From an uncultured Bacilli bacterium (GTDB lineage: Bacteria > Bacillota_I > Bacilli_A > RF39 > UBA660), in the NCBI GenBank assembly GCA_934096275.1, contig CAKOLK010000001.1, positions 1 through 64,000 of the forward strand: a stretch of 64,000 nucleotides of DNA, in the 5' to 3' direction. The notes beneath the pieces were generated by a model that was not told where the DNA came from, did no database searches, and worked only from the letters and a program-made list of their open reading frames with translations. The stretch's first letter is position 1, and each line of letters begins with the position of its first letter. The position numbers and the translations under genes were made by a program. This document shows positions 52,339 to 61,472 of the stretch, piece after piece.

Positions 52339-53340
52339 TTACCACTCTCTTATCTTTACTATTTTCTTTACTAGTACTATGTATATTATATATATTAGAA
52401 TTATTAAAACTAATATTATATTACCAAGTGGCTCTTTAATAAGGGGTATAAAGTAAGTAGGATCCATAAAATAAATAAGTACAAATATTATAAATGGAAT
52501 AGCAACAAGTACTTTAAATACAAAATTAGATAGTGCAAGGGTTGAGTTCATTTCATCTTTTATTCTTTTTCTTTCTATAAAGCTTCTTTCAATCGAAGAA
52601 AATATCTTAGTAATTTTACCACCAGTTTCATTTAGTATTATTAAAGATGATGCCATATATTTTACTTCTTCTAATTTAACACGAGAAGCAAATCTATCAA
52701 ACACTACCTCTAATTCCAAACCATAAGTTAAATCAATTAATATTTTTTTAAATTCATTACTAATTGGACCTTCTAATTCTGTTGATACTAACTCTACTGC
52801 TTGCATTATACTTCTTCCAGATTTAAAAGCATTATTCATAATAATAACTGCTTTTAAAAAATCTTGTTCTATTCTTTTTTCTTCTTTCTTTTCTCTTATT
52901 TTTAAAAACACATCAAGAATAAAGAAACCAAATAAGAATGATATTAGTATTTGAAAAAACGAAAACATTTTAAACTTTAATATGTTAGATATTATACTTA
53001 AAAGTACTGCAAGTATTGAGAATAATATCTTTTTAGATATAAAATCCATACTAGTTTGTTTATGGGTATCGTCTACCACTACGAATTTTTCATATTTTTT
53101 GCTATAGTCATTACAAACTTTACTTTTACTAATAGTTTTACTAATTGATTTAATAACTGAGTAATATAAGTTTTGTAGTTTTTCTATAAATGATATTGGT
53201 TTATCTGATAAAGCTGTAATAGAAAAACTAGATATTCTTTTTTCTTTTGATATTGAATTAAGTATTTTTAAAGCAAGTAAAAAGACAATAATTATTACTA
53301 AAATTATTATAAATTGTAAGGTAATATATAATTTTTCCAT
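52339..53340 (-). CDS. tadB: Tad pilus inner-membrane protein TadB-like
   Basis: 333 residues with an N-terminal membrane helix, two central helices (about 110-145) and two C-terminal ones, and the F-domain core (AVIIMNNAFKSGRSIMQAVELVSTELEGPISNEFKKILIDLTYGLELEVVFDRFASRVKLEEVKYMASSLII). It pairs with TadC. RBS GGAGACAA; the gene follows the CpaF ATPase by 19 bases. Confidence 0.88.
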   Translation of the reverse strand: MEKLYITLQFIIILVIIIVFLLALKILNSISKEKRISSFSITALSDKPISFIEKLQNLYYSVIKSISKTISKSKVCNDYSKKYEKFVVVDDTHKQTSMDFISKKILFSILAVLLSIISNILKFKMFSFFQILISFLFGFFILDVFLKIREKKEEKRIEQDFLKAVIIMNNAFKSGRSIMQAVELVSTELEGPISNEFKKILIDLTYGLELEVVFDRFASRVKLEEVKYMASSLIILNETGGKITKIFSSIERSFIERKRIKDEMNSTLALSNFVFKVLVAIPFIIFVLIYFMDPTYFIPLIKEPLGNIILVLIILIYIIYIVLVKKIVKIREW

Positions 53341-53359
53341 AGTTATTGTCTCCTTTCTA

Positions 53360-54697
53360 TTACATTAATTTTTCAAATATATCATCTACATCTGTTATAC
53401 CTTTGCTTTTGATCTTACTATATACTTTAGGAACATACTTGTATAAAACAAATGAACCATTTACTTCACCACTTTCAGTAAGACCTTTTTGTTTGAATGT
53501 AAATATTTCTTTTAAATTAATTCTATCATCTTTTAGTCCACATACTTCACATATTGAAGTAATCTTTCTTTTACCATCTGATAATCTTTCTATATTAACT
53601 ACTATATCAATAGCATTTTCTATATATTCTCTTATTGCTAGTACTGGTATTTGAATACCTGCCATAAGTACCATTGTTTCAAGTCTATTTAATGCATCTG
53701 ATGCTCCATTAGCATGTAGTGTTGATAAAGAACCTTCATGTCCTGTATTCATTGCTTGTAACATGTCAAATGCTTCTTTACCACGTACTTCTCCGACGAT
53801 TATACGATCAGGTCTCATACGAAGAGAATTTATTACTAAATCTCTTATTGTTACTTCTCCTTCTTTTTCATAATTCATTGTTCTAGTCTCTAAAGAAATA
53901 ACATGATTTTGTTTTAGTTTTAACTCTGCTGCATCTTCAATTGTAATAATTCTTTCGTCTCCCGGTATGAATGATGATAAAACATTAAGTACTGTAGTTT
54001 TACCAGAACCAGTTCCACCACATACTAATATATTAAGTTTAGCTCTTACACAAGCATCTAAGAATCTTGCCATATATGGTGTAAATGTACCATTTCTAAT
54101 TAAGTCATCCGCAGTAGATAAGTTTTCTTTAAACTTTCTTATAGTAAGCACTGGCCCATTAAGAGCAAGCGGTGGTATTACAGCATTAATTCTAGATCCA
54201 TCACTAAGTCTTGAGTCAACCATAGGATTAGCTATATCTATAGTTCTTCCAAGTGGTTGAATCATTCTTTGAATTGTTCTTATAATATGTTCATCATTTA
54301 TAAAAGATACTGATTCATCCTTAATAATCTTACCATCTATTTCAATATAGATTTCATCCGGTGCATTAACCATTATTTCAGTAATACTTTTATCATCTAA
54401 TAATTCAGTAATTGGACCATATCCATTTATTTCATTTTCAATTAAATTAAATATATGGTTTCTTTCTAAATTAGTTAAATCATAACCTTCGAGTGATGTA
54501 TTAATCTCATCATTAATGTATTCTTCAAGATACTTACTATCTGATAAGTCATTATCTATTATATTTTGTATTATTTTATTTCTTAAAGAATCTAATAAGT
54601 TTTTATCTTTAAAAACACTGTAATCACTAACTTCAGAATTAATGTAATTACTTTTTTTATTTTCTATTTCAAATAAATCAGAAAGTGTTTTTCTCAT
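53360..54697 (-). CDS. cpaF: Tad pilus assembly ATPase CpaF/TadA
   Basis: 445 residues. Secretion ATPase of the VirB11/CpaF type: Walker A CGGTGSGKTTVLNVL, Asp box and Walker B region RMRPDRIIVGEVRGKEAFDMLQAMNTGHEGSLSTLHANGASDALNRLE, Arg-rich RTIDIANPMVDSRLSDGSRI. It powers pilus extension from the cytoplasmic face. It overlaps the CpaE-like gene by 4 bases. Confidence 0.95.
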   Translation of the reverse strand: MRKTLSDLFEIENKKSNYINSEVSDYSVFKDKNLLDSLRNKIIQNIIDNDLSDSKYLEEYINDEINTSLEGYDLTNLERNHIFNLIENEINGYGPITELLDDKSITEIMVNAPDEIYIEIDGKIIKDESVSFINDEHIIRTIQRMIQPLGRTIDIANPMVDSRLSDGSRINAVIPPLALNGPVLTIRKFKENLSTADDLIRNGTFTPYMARFLDACVRAKLNILVCGGTGSGKTTVLNVLSSFIPGDERIITIEDAAELKLKQNHVISLETRTMNYEKEGEVTIRDLVINSLRMRPDRIIVGEVRGKEAFDMLQAMNTGHEGSLSTLHANGASDALNRLETMVLMAGIQIPVLAIREYIENAIDIVVNIERLSDGKRKITSICEVCGLKDDRINLKEIFTFKQKGLTESGEVNGSFVLYKYVPKVYSKIKSKGITDVDDIFEKLM

Positions 54698-55440
54698 TTA
54701 GACACCTCCTCAATAAGTTTTTTTGCAATCAATTCATAATGTTTATTATCTTTTCTATTATTTAATAAAATAGGTATTTGTCCTGATGATATTATTTTAT
54801 CTATTTTACTAATATGAAGTGTTTTAGGTATAGTAAAATCTATATTAGATTTAATAATAGTTCTCATGTCATAAGAATTATAATAGTTTCTACCTAGTAT
54901 TGATTCATTTAATACAGTAGAATAATTAGTATAATTAGCATCTTTTAATATTGACACAAAAGTTCTAGTATTTTTAAGTGAATATAAATCATTACTAAAT
55001 AGGACTAATATACTATCAGAATTATCAAATAAAATAACATTAGTTTCATTTAAAACATGAGTAGTATCTATAAGAATAGCATCATATTTATATAAAACAC
55101 TATCTAAGATTAAAGGAATATATTTAGAATCAATCTTATTAGCTTGTCTAGGATCTTTTGGAGCAGAAATTATATCAATATTATCATTATATTTATAGAT
55201 ATAGTCTTCAACTTTTTCATACCTATTATTAGATAAATCAAGTACTAAATTAAAAACTGTTTTATCACATTTTAAGTTTAAAGAAAGAGCAATATCTCCC
55301 CCAAATAAGTCAAAATCAATAATTAAAACTTTATATCCAAGTAAATGGTAAGATCCTGCTAAATTAAGAGTAGTAATAGTTTTTCCTGCACCACCCGTTG
55401 TGGAAGTAATCGATATAATTTTTCCTTTATCCTTTTTCAT
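54694..55440 (-). CDS. cpaE: CpaE-like ParA-type ATPase
   Basis: 248 residues, P-loop MinD/ParA fold: deviant Walker A TSTTGGAGKTITTLNLAG (about 12-29), LIIDFDLFGGDIALSLN, DAILIDTTHVLN. It lacks the N-terminal receiver domain of Caulobacter CpaE, as is usual in Gram-positives. Probably places the pilus machine at the cell pole or envelope. In the tad operon. Confidence 0.88.
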   Translation of the reverse strand: MKKDKGKIISITSTTGGAGKTITTLNLAGSYHLLGYKVLIIDFDLFGGDIALSLNLKCDKTVFNLVLDLSNNRYEKVEDYIYKYNDNIDIISAPKDPRQANKIDSKYIPLILDSVLYKYDAILIDTTHVLNETNVILFDNSDSILVLFSNDLYSLKNTRTFVSILKDANYTNYSTVLNESILGRNYYNSYDMRTIIKSNIDFTIPKTLHISKIDKIISSGQIPILLNNRKDNKHYELIAKKLIEEVSK

Positions 55441-55442
55441 AA

Positions 55443-55802
55443 TTAACCCTTCTTTATTCTTATTTTATTGTTTGAATCAACATATCCTGTATAAACAGAA
55501 TCTAAGTTGTATTTTTTAATTCCTATAATAGAACCAAATATTGAATCCACTTCTTTTTTTAGATGTACTTCACTATTTGTAATATTTATTATTTTAATAT
55601 CGGCATCATTATCTAATATTAGTTGTTCTATTTCTATTTTGTCTTTATTCATTAAAACATAATTCATTGCAATTGAGCTAAGATTATCAAGTTTATTATC
55701 ATTTATTTTAATATAACAAGTATCAAATACATAAGCAAATATTGCAATAAATACTGGTATTAAAAAGACAAATAATACTAATGACTGACCTTTATTGTTC
55801 AT
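55443..55802 (-). CDS. TadE/pseudopilin-like protein
   Basis: 119 residues. Starts MNNKGQSLVLFVFLIPVFIAIFAYVFDTCYI: the NNKGQ(S/A)LV start shared with the two upstream genes and a TadE-type hydrophobic helix. Gly-Gln-Ser fits a prepilin-peptidase-like cleavage site. Outer part is small and acidic. Overlaps the upstream gene by 11 bases. Confidence 0.7.
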   Translation of the reverse strand: MNNKGQSLVLFVFLIPVFIAIFAYVFDTCYIKINDNKLDNLSSIAMNYVLMNKDKIEIEQLILDNDADIKIINITNSEVHLKKEVDSIFGSIIGIKKYNLDSVYTGYVDSNNKIRIKKG

Positions 55803-56136
55803 TAAATAACACCCTCTTGGTAGTTATCTTATATGGATTTTCAAAAAATGATGATGCGAATGGTGTAATAAGATTTACTTTTTTAGTAAGTACTATTTCA
55901 AGTTTATCTCCTTGATAATTATACTTCATCGTAGTATCAGAATCTAATAATTTATTTATCTCATCATAACTTTTTCCATTTTGTTGATAAATAGATACCT
56001 CATCCATTACTCCCTCAAGACTGTTTTTGTTATAAAAAACAAAAGCAAAGTCTATTACTATGAATAGTATCATAATAATAATTGGAAGTATAATTACAAA
56101 TTCCACCAAAGCTTGACCTTTATTATTTTTTTTCAA
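55792..56136 (-). CDS. tadE: TadE family pseudopilin
   Basis: About 114 residues. I chose the TTG at 56136, with GGAGAAGG upstream, giving MKKNNKGQALVEFVIILPIIIMILFIVIDFAFVFYN; the longer ATG at 56181 would overlap the pilin gene by 59 bases. Classical TadE start: KGQALVEF plus helix. The gene overlaps the end of flp by 14 bases, so translation is coupled. Confidence 0.82.
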   Translation of the reverse strand: MKKNNKGQALVEFVIILPIIIMILFIVIDFAFVFYNKNSLEGVMDEVSIYQQNGKSYDEINKLLDSDTTMKYNYQGDKLEIVLTKKVNLITPFASSFFENPYKITTKRVLFNEQ

Positions 56137-56326
56137 CACAATAGCCTTCTCCAGCTTTAGCACCTTTTTGATACTCTTCACCCACTAAAGCACAAGATGA
56201 TTTAGTAATAGAATCTTTTAAATAACCTCCTAAAAATGTTACTAAAGATATAGCAAGTACACTTATTAATGCAATTATTAAAACATATTCTACTAAAGCT
56301 TGACCTTTATTATTTAGTCTCATCAT
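56123..56326 (-). CDS. flp: Flp-type pilin
   Basis: 67 residues: MMRLNNKGQALVEYVLIIALISVLAISLVTFLGGYLKDSI. This is a Flp pilin, with cleavage expected between Gly and Gln and the Glu at +5 (ALVEY) present. Two Cys in the tail (SSCAL ... GYCVE) could form a disulfide. It is first in the tad operon. The window has no prepilin peptidase, so that must be elsewhere. Confidence 0.92.
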   Translation of the reverse strand: MMRLNNKGQALVEYVLIIALISVLAISLVTFLGGYLKDSITKSSCALVGEEYQKGAKAGEGYCVEKK

Positions 56327-56415
56327 ACATCACCTATTTTCCTACATTAATTTTATTATTTTTTTAGGCTATTGTCAAGATGTAAAAAATGATATAGAAT
56401 AAAAATGGTGATAAG

Positions 56416-56724
56416 ATGTACTTAGTAAATAACAATAATAAGTTAAAGATAAATAAAATAAATAAATTAATTGGTTTAATGTTCAGAAAAGAACCTATTA
56501 AAGAAGGATATATACTTTATAATTGCAATGCCATTCATACTTTTTTTATGAGACAAAATATTGATGTAATTATGATTGATAAAAATAATAAAATAGTTTT
56601 AATAAAAGAAAATGTTAAAAAAAATAAAATAATAATTAAAAAAGAAGGAATACATACTTTAGAATTACCATTAGGTATATCTAAAGAATATAAAGTTAAT
56701 GACATAATAAAAATAATAGATTAG
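56416..56724 (+). CDS. DUF192 family protein
   Basis: 102 residues. Core of DUF192: LIGLMFRKEP (start), IHTFFMRQNIDVIMIDKNNKIVLIKENV and the C-terminal LELPLGISKEYKVNDIIKI. Small beta-barrel fold; function unknown, often found near tad clusters. It has no signal peptide. RBS GGTGATAAG. It faces away from the tad operon and runs toward surface gene copy 3. Confidence 0.92.
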   Translation: MYLVNNNNKLKINKINKLIGLMFRKEPIKEGYILYNCNAIHTFFMRQNIDVIMIDKNNKIVLIKENVKKNKIIIKKEGIHTLELPLGISKEYKVNDIIKIID

Positions 56725-56741
56725 CGTCTATTATTTTTAGT

Positions 56742-57834
56742 TTAAATCGATAGTTGATATGGATCTTCATATGTTCCAATGCCTGAAGATATTCTTACAT
56801 TTGAAAAGAGAGTTAGAACTGGTAAAATGGCAAGTTCTCTTTTTCTGACATCGCCCCCATTACCAATACCACCAGTAGGACCCAAGTGAAAAACAACTCC
56901 ATTACCACCGGCACATGGTGAAAGCATCCATGTAACCTGGCTCTTATCTAACCAATTATTTGGTGTTTTACAATTAATAGAAGTATCGTAGCCACTTAAA
57001 CTGCCTGAGCATTCTTTTGATGCAGCATATCCATAATCACTTACATACATTATTGCTATTTTCTTACTTGCATCATTTTGCATTATTGGGTTTGGTTTAT
57101 AATAATACGCGCTTTCATATGCATTATTCTTTCTTTCATATTGCCACATCTCATTTGCATTTGCATATATATTTATATATCCACCAAGATAATATTTTGT
57201 TGTTCCTATCATGTTTTTAGCATCATTAGTTAATGTATTATAATAATCGTTGTTTAAATATGTGTTTAATGTTGCTCCTGTCCAGTCGTTAAATTTTTTA
57301 CCACTGTCATCACATTTTTCATAATCACTAGTTGTGCAATTGTTCCAAAAATATTCTCCAAGTGAATTATTTCTTATTATTTTAAATCTATTTTCTACAT
57401 TACCATTTGTGTCTTCAGTTGGTATTATTCCTATTATTCTCCATAATTCATTATTAAATGTCACGTAGTTATTTACTACTGAGTCTCCTCCACGATATCT
57501 ATATTCTGTTTTAAATCTTTCATCTACTTGTAATGTACTATCTATTTCATGTGTAATTTCTTCAAGCCCACCAATTCCTACATTATCTTTTGCAAACGCT
57601 AAAGCATCTTTTTCAGTCTTGACACTAAGTTTTAATATATTTTTTGATTCCACACTACTACTCCATTTTGCATATGATGTGTTTGTATAATTATAAGAAA
57701 TAATACCACTAAGTAATAGCACAAAAATACCTATTAATGATAATAGATATTTATTATATTCCTTTATATCTTTAAATAAGGGGTTTATCTTTCTAGTATT
57801 TTGCCCCCCCCCCATACGAATATTTGTTTTTCAT
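56742..57834 (-). CDS. Phase-variable surface protein, copy 3 (out of frame as read)
   Basis: Start ATG 57834 with GGAGG (57842-57846); seven codons (MKNKYSY) then ten G (57804-57813), giving a stop after about 13 codons; 9 or 12 would encode about 363 residues. The ATG formed at the tract itself (57815) is in frame but has no RBS. Same order as copy 1: KINPLFKDIKEYNKY, membrane helix, TSYAKWSSS, DUF6273-like domain. Here the end is divergent: the variable part is Gly/Asn-rich (CAGGNGVVFHLG ...), two residues longer than in copies 1, 2 and 4, and the VRP motif is ILPVL. Confidence 0.75.
57804..57813. repeat. Poly-C/G tract, 10 bases (copy 3)
   Basis: Ten C on the + strand after codon 7. Confidence 0.95.
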
Positions 57835-57864
57835 AGTCTTACCTCCATAGTTTCTTATAAGTTA

Positions 57865-57893
57865 ATTCTATAACAAATATATTTCTTTTTCAA
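57865..57893 (-). promoter_or_regulatory. Promoter of surface protein copy 3
   Basis: Minus strand TTGAAA (57888-57893), 17 bases, TAGAAT (57865-57870). The overlapping hairpin of copies 1, 2 and 4 is lost here. Confidence 0.7.
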
Positions 57894-57959
57894 GTAAAAT
57901 TTTTTCAATTTTTTGCATTTTTATATAAACAAGACTTTTGATACAAGTTTTCTTATTCA

Positions 57960-57996
57960 AAAATAAAAATTGCCCTAAGGCAAATCTTATTTTTGT
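57960..57996. terminator. Hairpin upstream of toxin module 3
   Basis: AAAAATAA ... TTGCC-CTAA-GGCAA ... TTATTTTT, terminator-like in both directions; present only at this copy. Confidence 0.5.
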
Positions 57997-58016
57997 AATC
58001 ATTTTCTCTTTCAAAA

Positions 58017-58060
58017 CTTAAAATTGGTCGTTTGACAAGTATTTTTCTTTAGTTTATAGT
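58017..58060 (+). promoter_or_regulatory. Toxin promoter, module 3, different type
   Basis: TTGACA 58032-58037, a 17-base spacer, TATAGT 58055-58060. It lacks the CAAAC box. It shares the 23 bases 58017-58039 with the promoter of the Rpn gene (15284-15306). Confidence 0.75.
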
Positions 58061-58124
58061 GGTATTAGCACGTATCTTTGGGCGCCGACTTCATTATCTT
58101 TTTAAAAGAAATGGGGTGATAGTT

Positions 58125-58186
58125 ATGAAAGATAAGATTTTCTAATTTTAGCACTGCTTGTGATTATTTATTTATTATTAAAGTAA
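58125..58186 (+). pseudogene. Frameshifted toxin peptide, module 3
   Basis: ATG at 58125, SD GGGGTGAT, then MKDKIF and a TAA at 58143. One extra T in the T-run at 58138-58141 would give a 20-residue hydrophobic peptide ending at 58184-58186 (MKDKIFLILALLV ... LLLK). The leader helix CUUCAUU / AAUGGGG, terminator and antisense promoter are all kept. Either the toxin is dead while the RNAs persist, or the T-run slips. A sequencing error is also possible. Confidence 0.6.
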
Positions 58187-58189
58187 TTT

Positions 58190-58278
58190 AAAATAAATGC
58201 GACGTCTCTCTGATATAGGGAAACGTCGCATCGCTGAAAATAAACATCGAAGTCGGCGTTCAAGGAACGTGCTTCTTT
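58190..58278 (-). ncRNA. Candidate antisense antitoxin RNA, module 3
   Basis: Minus strand promoter TTGTAT (58308-58313), 17 bases, TATATT (58285-58290); start near 58278; hairpin GAAGCACGTTCC ... AACGCCGACTTC; end at terminator 58198-58230. Confidence 0.55.
58198..58230. terminator. Bidirectional terminator, module 3
   Basis: TGCGACGT ... ACGTCGCA stem, same sequence core as in modules 1 and 2. Confidence 0.8.
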
Positions 58279-58323
58279 ATATATAATATACTACTTTTAG
58301 TAGTTTTATACAAGTAATTTATA

Positions 58324-59478
58324 CTATTTATTTAACTTAGTACCTTTTAAGTTATCAAATCTTTCAAGTAAGTTACCAGGTATAGCTTTTTGTATTTGTT
58401 CATCATCTTTTTTGTTATCTACTGCGATTGCTATTAAATCATCAAATAATTCAGTTTGATTCTTTTTCTTAGCTTTCCATAAGTATGAAGATAATGATCC
58501 TGGTATTGTATTTATTTCATTTACATAAATCTTTTTAGTCTTATCATTAATTAAAAAATCAATTCTTGCAACTCCATTTCCATCTAATGCTTTAAATGTA
58601 TTTATAGCATATTCTTTCATATCTTCGATCATTTCTTTTGATATAATTGGTTTAGTTTTGTTATCTTTTTCTTGTGTTTTAGAAAAATTGTTTATATATT
58701 TTTCTTTAAATGAATAAAAATCATCATTAGAGTTTATCTCTTCAATTTCAGATACTTCAACTTTTTTATAGTTACCAAGTACACTTATATTTATTTCCTT
58801 TACGTCATTTACTTTTTCTTCCACTAAAATCTTCTTATCATATTTAATAGTATTTTTTACCTTTTTAAAGAAATCTTTTTCATCTTCCGCAATTTCTATT
58901 CCAATACTAGAACCTAGACTAGATGGTTTAATAAATACTGGGAACTTTAATTTAGATAATCTTTCTTGAACTAATTTTTTATCACTTAATTCATAATTAT
59001 AAAACCAAGTATAATTAACAACAGGTATATTATTAACACTCAATAATTCCTTTTGAATAACTTTATCTTGTCCTAAAGCTGCTCCAAGAACACTAGGTCC
59101 AGCATATGGTACTCCAAGCATATTTAAATATCCTTGTAAAGAACCATCTTCTAAGTATGCTCCATGTCCGATTGGTACAACTATATCAATTACACATAAG
59201 TTCTTCTTAAACATACCTAGTTTTTGTAACACAAACGATCTATCTACTTTAACTAATGCAACCTTTTTAGCATATCTTTTTACTAAGTCAATATCTCTAA
59301 AGTTAATTATACTTTTTAAGTGTTCTCCAGTATACCAAGTATTATCTTTATCTATATAGATTGGTACTATTTTATACTTATTTTCATCAGCATATCCCAT
59401 TGCCTCAATAGCAGAAATAATGCTTATTTCATGTTCAACACTTTTTCCTCCGAATATTACTCCTATATTTAATCTCAT
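58324..59478 (-). CDS. ddl: D-alanine-D-alanine ligase
   Basis: 384 residues, ATP-grasp fold. N-terminal NIGVIFGGKSVEHEISIISA, GSLQGYLNMLGVPYAGPSVLGAALGQDKVIQKELL, FPVFIKPSSLGSSIGIEIAEDE and the metal-binding VARIDFLINDKTKKIYVNEINTIPGSLSSYLW. It makes the D-Ala-D-Ala dipeptide for peptidoglycan. The first GGKSVEHE motif and YAGPSVLG (Tyr of the omega loop present) favour D-Ala over D-Lac specificity, but I cannot decide this surely. Terminal extension NLLERFDNLKGTKLNK is unusual. Confidence 0.95.
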   Translation of the reverse strand: MRLNIGVIFGGKSVEHEISIISAIEAMGYADENKYKIVPIYIDKDNTWYTGEHLKSIINFRDIDLVKRYAKKVALVKVDRSFVLQKLGMFKKNLCVIDIVVPIGHGAYLEDGSLQGYLNMLGVPYAGPSVLGAALGQDKVIQKELLSVNNIPVVNYTWFYNYELSDKKLVQERLSKLKFPVFIKPSSLGSSIGIEIAEDEKDFFKKVKNTIKYDKKILVEEKVNDVKEINISVLGNYKKVEVSEIEEINSNDDFYSFKEKYINNFSKTQEKDNKTKPIISKEMIEDMKEYAINTFKALDGNGVARIDFLINDKTKKIYVNEINTIPGSLSSYLWKAKKKNQTELFDDLIAIAVDNKKDDEQIQKAIPGNLLERFDNLKGTKLNK

Positions 59479-59566
59479 ATTATTACTTCCTTCCTTCTTT
59501 TAGTATACCAAATTATATAGAATATAACAAATATTTTTTGAAAAAAAGTGTAAAGAAAAAGACAAG

Positions 59567-60298
59567 TTAATTTTCTACTTGTCCTCCTTTTAGCTTAACT
59601 TTAAATTGATAACTTGCACTTGATGAAGATTCAGCCTTATGAGAACTACCCCATACTCCACCATTCGCTTCACATGTATCTTTTGTTGTATAAGTAGTAT
59701 TACTACATACATTATTCTTATCAGAAAGTGCTAATTTAATTTCATCATCAGTACCTGTAACCCATGCTTTTAGTACATAAGATACACTTCCTGTAGTGGT
59801 AAAATATCCATTGTCCAAGACAAATTCATTAAAGTATTTATTGCTAGATGTTCTTGACTGCAAGCTAGATACTAATTCACCAGTTGTAGCAGTACCAATT
59901 ATATATTCTTCTTTAGCTACTCCATCTAAAACATATTTTTTAAGTAAATTAATTTTTACATCATCATTTGTGATTCCTTCATTTGAAACAAGTTCAAAAG
60001 CTAAATCATAATTAATTTGTGCATCTCCATCAATAGTTGAGTTAACATCAAAAGTATATGCTTTATCTTCTGCAATTGAAGTTCCAACTGCATCAGAAAC
60101 AGGTTTTTGATCGGTTAAAGTCATAGCATTTTCTTTATCAAAGTTTATTTCTAGTTTTCCAGAGATTATATTGTTTTCTCTTGTACCAATAAAATTAGCA
60201 TAGTAATATGCAAAAGCAGAACCTGCGATTAATATAAGTAGTACAATAGTAGATATAGTAACTATTAATTTTTCTTTTTTTGTTTCATTATTATTCAT
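59567..60298 (-). CDS. TasA/camelysin-like secreted protein
   Basis: 243 residues. Signal/anchor helix near 10-32 (LIVTISTIVLLILIAGSAFAYYYANF) and a beta-rich outer domain (NNIISGKLEINFDKENAMTLTDQKPVSDAVG ... YDLAFELVSNEGITNDDVKINLLKKYV), like TasA or camelysin family proteins that form fibres or surface coats. A pair of Cys (CSNTTYTTKDTCEANGGVWGSS) may form a disulfide. The TasA-like part of surface copy 2 is similar in kind. No SipW-like peptidase gene is nearby. Confidence 0.7.
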   Translation of the reverse strand: MNNNETKKEKLIVTISTIVLLILIAGSAFAYYYANFIGTRENNIISGKLEINFDKENAMTLTDQKPVSDAVGTSIAEDKAYTFDVNSTIDGDAQINYDLAFELVSNEGITNDDVKINLLKKYVLDGVAKEEYIIGTATTGELVSSLQSRTSSNKYFNEFVLDNGYFTTTGSVSYVLKAWVTGTDDEIKLALSDKNNVCSNTTYTTKDTCEANGGVWGSSHKAESSSSASYQFKVKLKGGQVEN

Positions 60299-60409
60299 AA
60301 TAACACCCTACCTTCTTACTATTAAATAGTACTAAAAATATCAAAAAAAGTCAATAGACCTAAATAATTATTTTTTATTATTAATGATAATATTGCATTT
60401 TATTGTGTA

Positions 60410-61472
60410 TTAATCTATTGATAATTGGTATGGTTCAGAACTTGTTCCTACTCCTCCAGATATTTTTGCATTTGATGATAAAGTTAATGTTGGGCGTATT
60501 GCATACTTATAGACACCAACATCAAAATTACTGACATTACCTGTTGAAGAAATATAAAACGCATAAATTGAATAACTTGAATACTGTGAAAGCAACCACG
60601 TATCTTCACTTTTGTCTATCCAATTGTTTGGTGTTTTACAATTTGTATCTTGATTATATTCAGATATGTCGCTTGTACATTTCTTTGATGCAGCATATCC
60701 ATAATCACTTATATACATTAGTGCTATCTTTTTAGAAGCTTCATTTTGCATTACTGGATTTGTATCATAATAGTAATTACTTTTATTTGCCTCATTTTTT
60801 CTTTCATATTGCCACATTACATCTGATGTCATTTTTGAATCTTTATATCCTCCGAGATAGTATTTTGTTGTTCCTATCATACTTTTTGCATTACTTGATA
60901 AGGTATTATAATATGTAGTATTTAAATATGTATTTAGTGTTGCTATTAACCAGTTATTAGAATTATCAGTGTTATTACGTGTGCTATTCCAATAAAAATT
61001 TCCAATAGATTCATCTTTTATTATTTTAAATCTATATTCTACATTATCAGATGTATCTTCAGTTGGTATTATTCCTACCATTCTCCATAACTCATTATTA
61101 AATGTCACGTAGTTATTTACATTCCCTCCGCGATATCTATATTCTGTTTTAAATTTTTCATCTACTTGTAATGTATTATCTATTTCATGTGTAATTTCTT
61201 CAAGTCCACCAATTCCTACATTATCTTTTGTAAACTCTAAAGCACTCTTCCCAGTTTTAATATGTATTTTGATAATATTTTTTGATTCAGTACTGCTACT
61301 CCATTTTGCATATGATGTATTTGTATAATTATAAGATATTATTCCTGAAAGTAATAACACAAAAATACCTATTAATGATAATAGATATTTATTATACTCT
61401 TTTATATCTTTAAATAAGGGGTTTATCTTATAAGTATTTTGCCCCCCCCCCATACGAATATTTGTTTTCCAT
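60410..61472 (-). CDS. Phase-variable surface protein, copy 4 (out of frame as read)
   Basis: Start ATG 61472 with GGAGG (61480-61484); seven codons (MENKYSY) then ten G (61442-61451); 9 or 12 would give about 353 residues. The ATG at 61486 is in frame at 10 G but overlaps the RBS. Same order as copy 1. Its variable part (QYSSYSIYAFYISS ...) is the same length as in copies 1 and 2 (32 residues) but is AT-rich like the rest of the gene, and the end reads IRPTLTLSSN. There is no toxin module beside it; mnmA ends 58 bases from the upstream ATG. Confidence 0.75.
61442..61451. repeat. Poly-C/G tract, 10 bases (copy 4)
   Basis: Ten C on the + strand after codon 7. Confidence 0.95.

Noticed and set aside
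28056..61472. A complete diversity-generating retroelement in this window
   Set aside because: No reverse transcriptase, accessory gene or template repeat is encoded here; only candidate target segments are seen.
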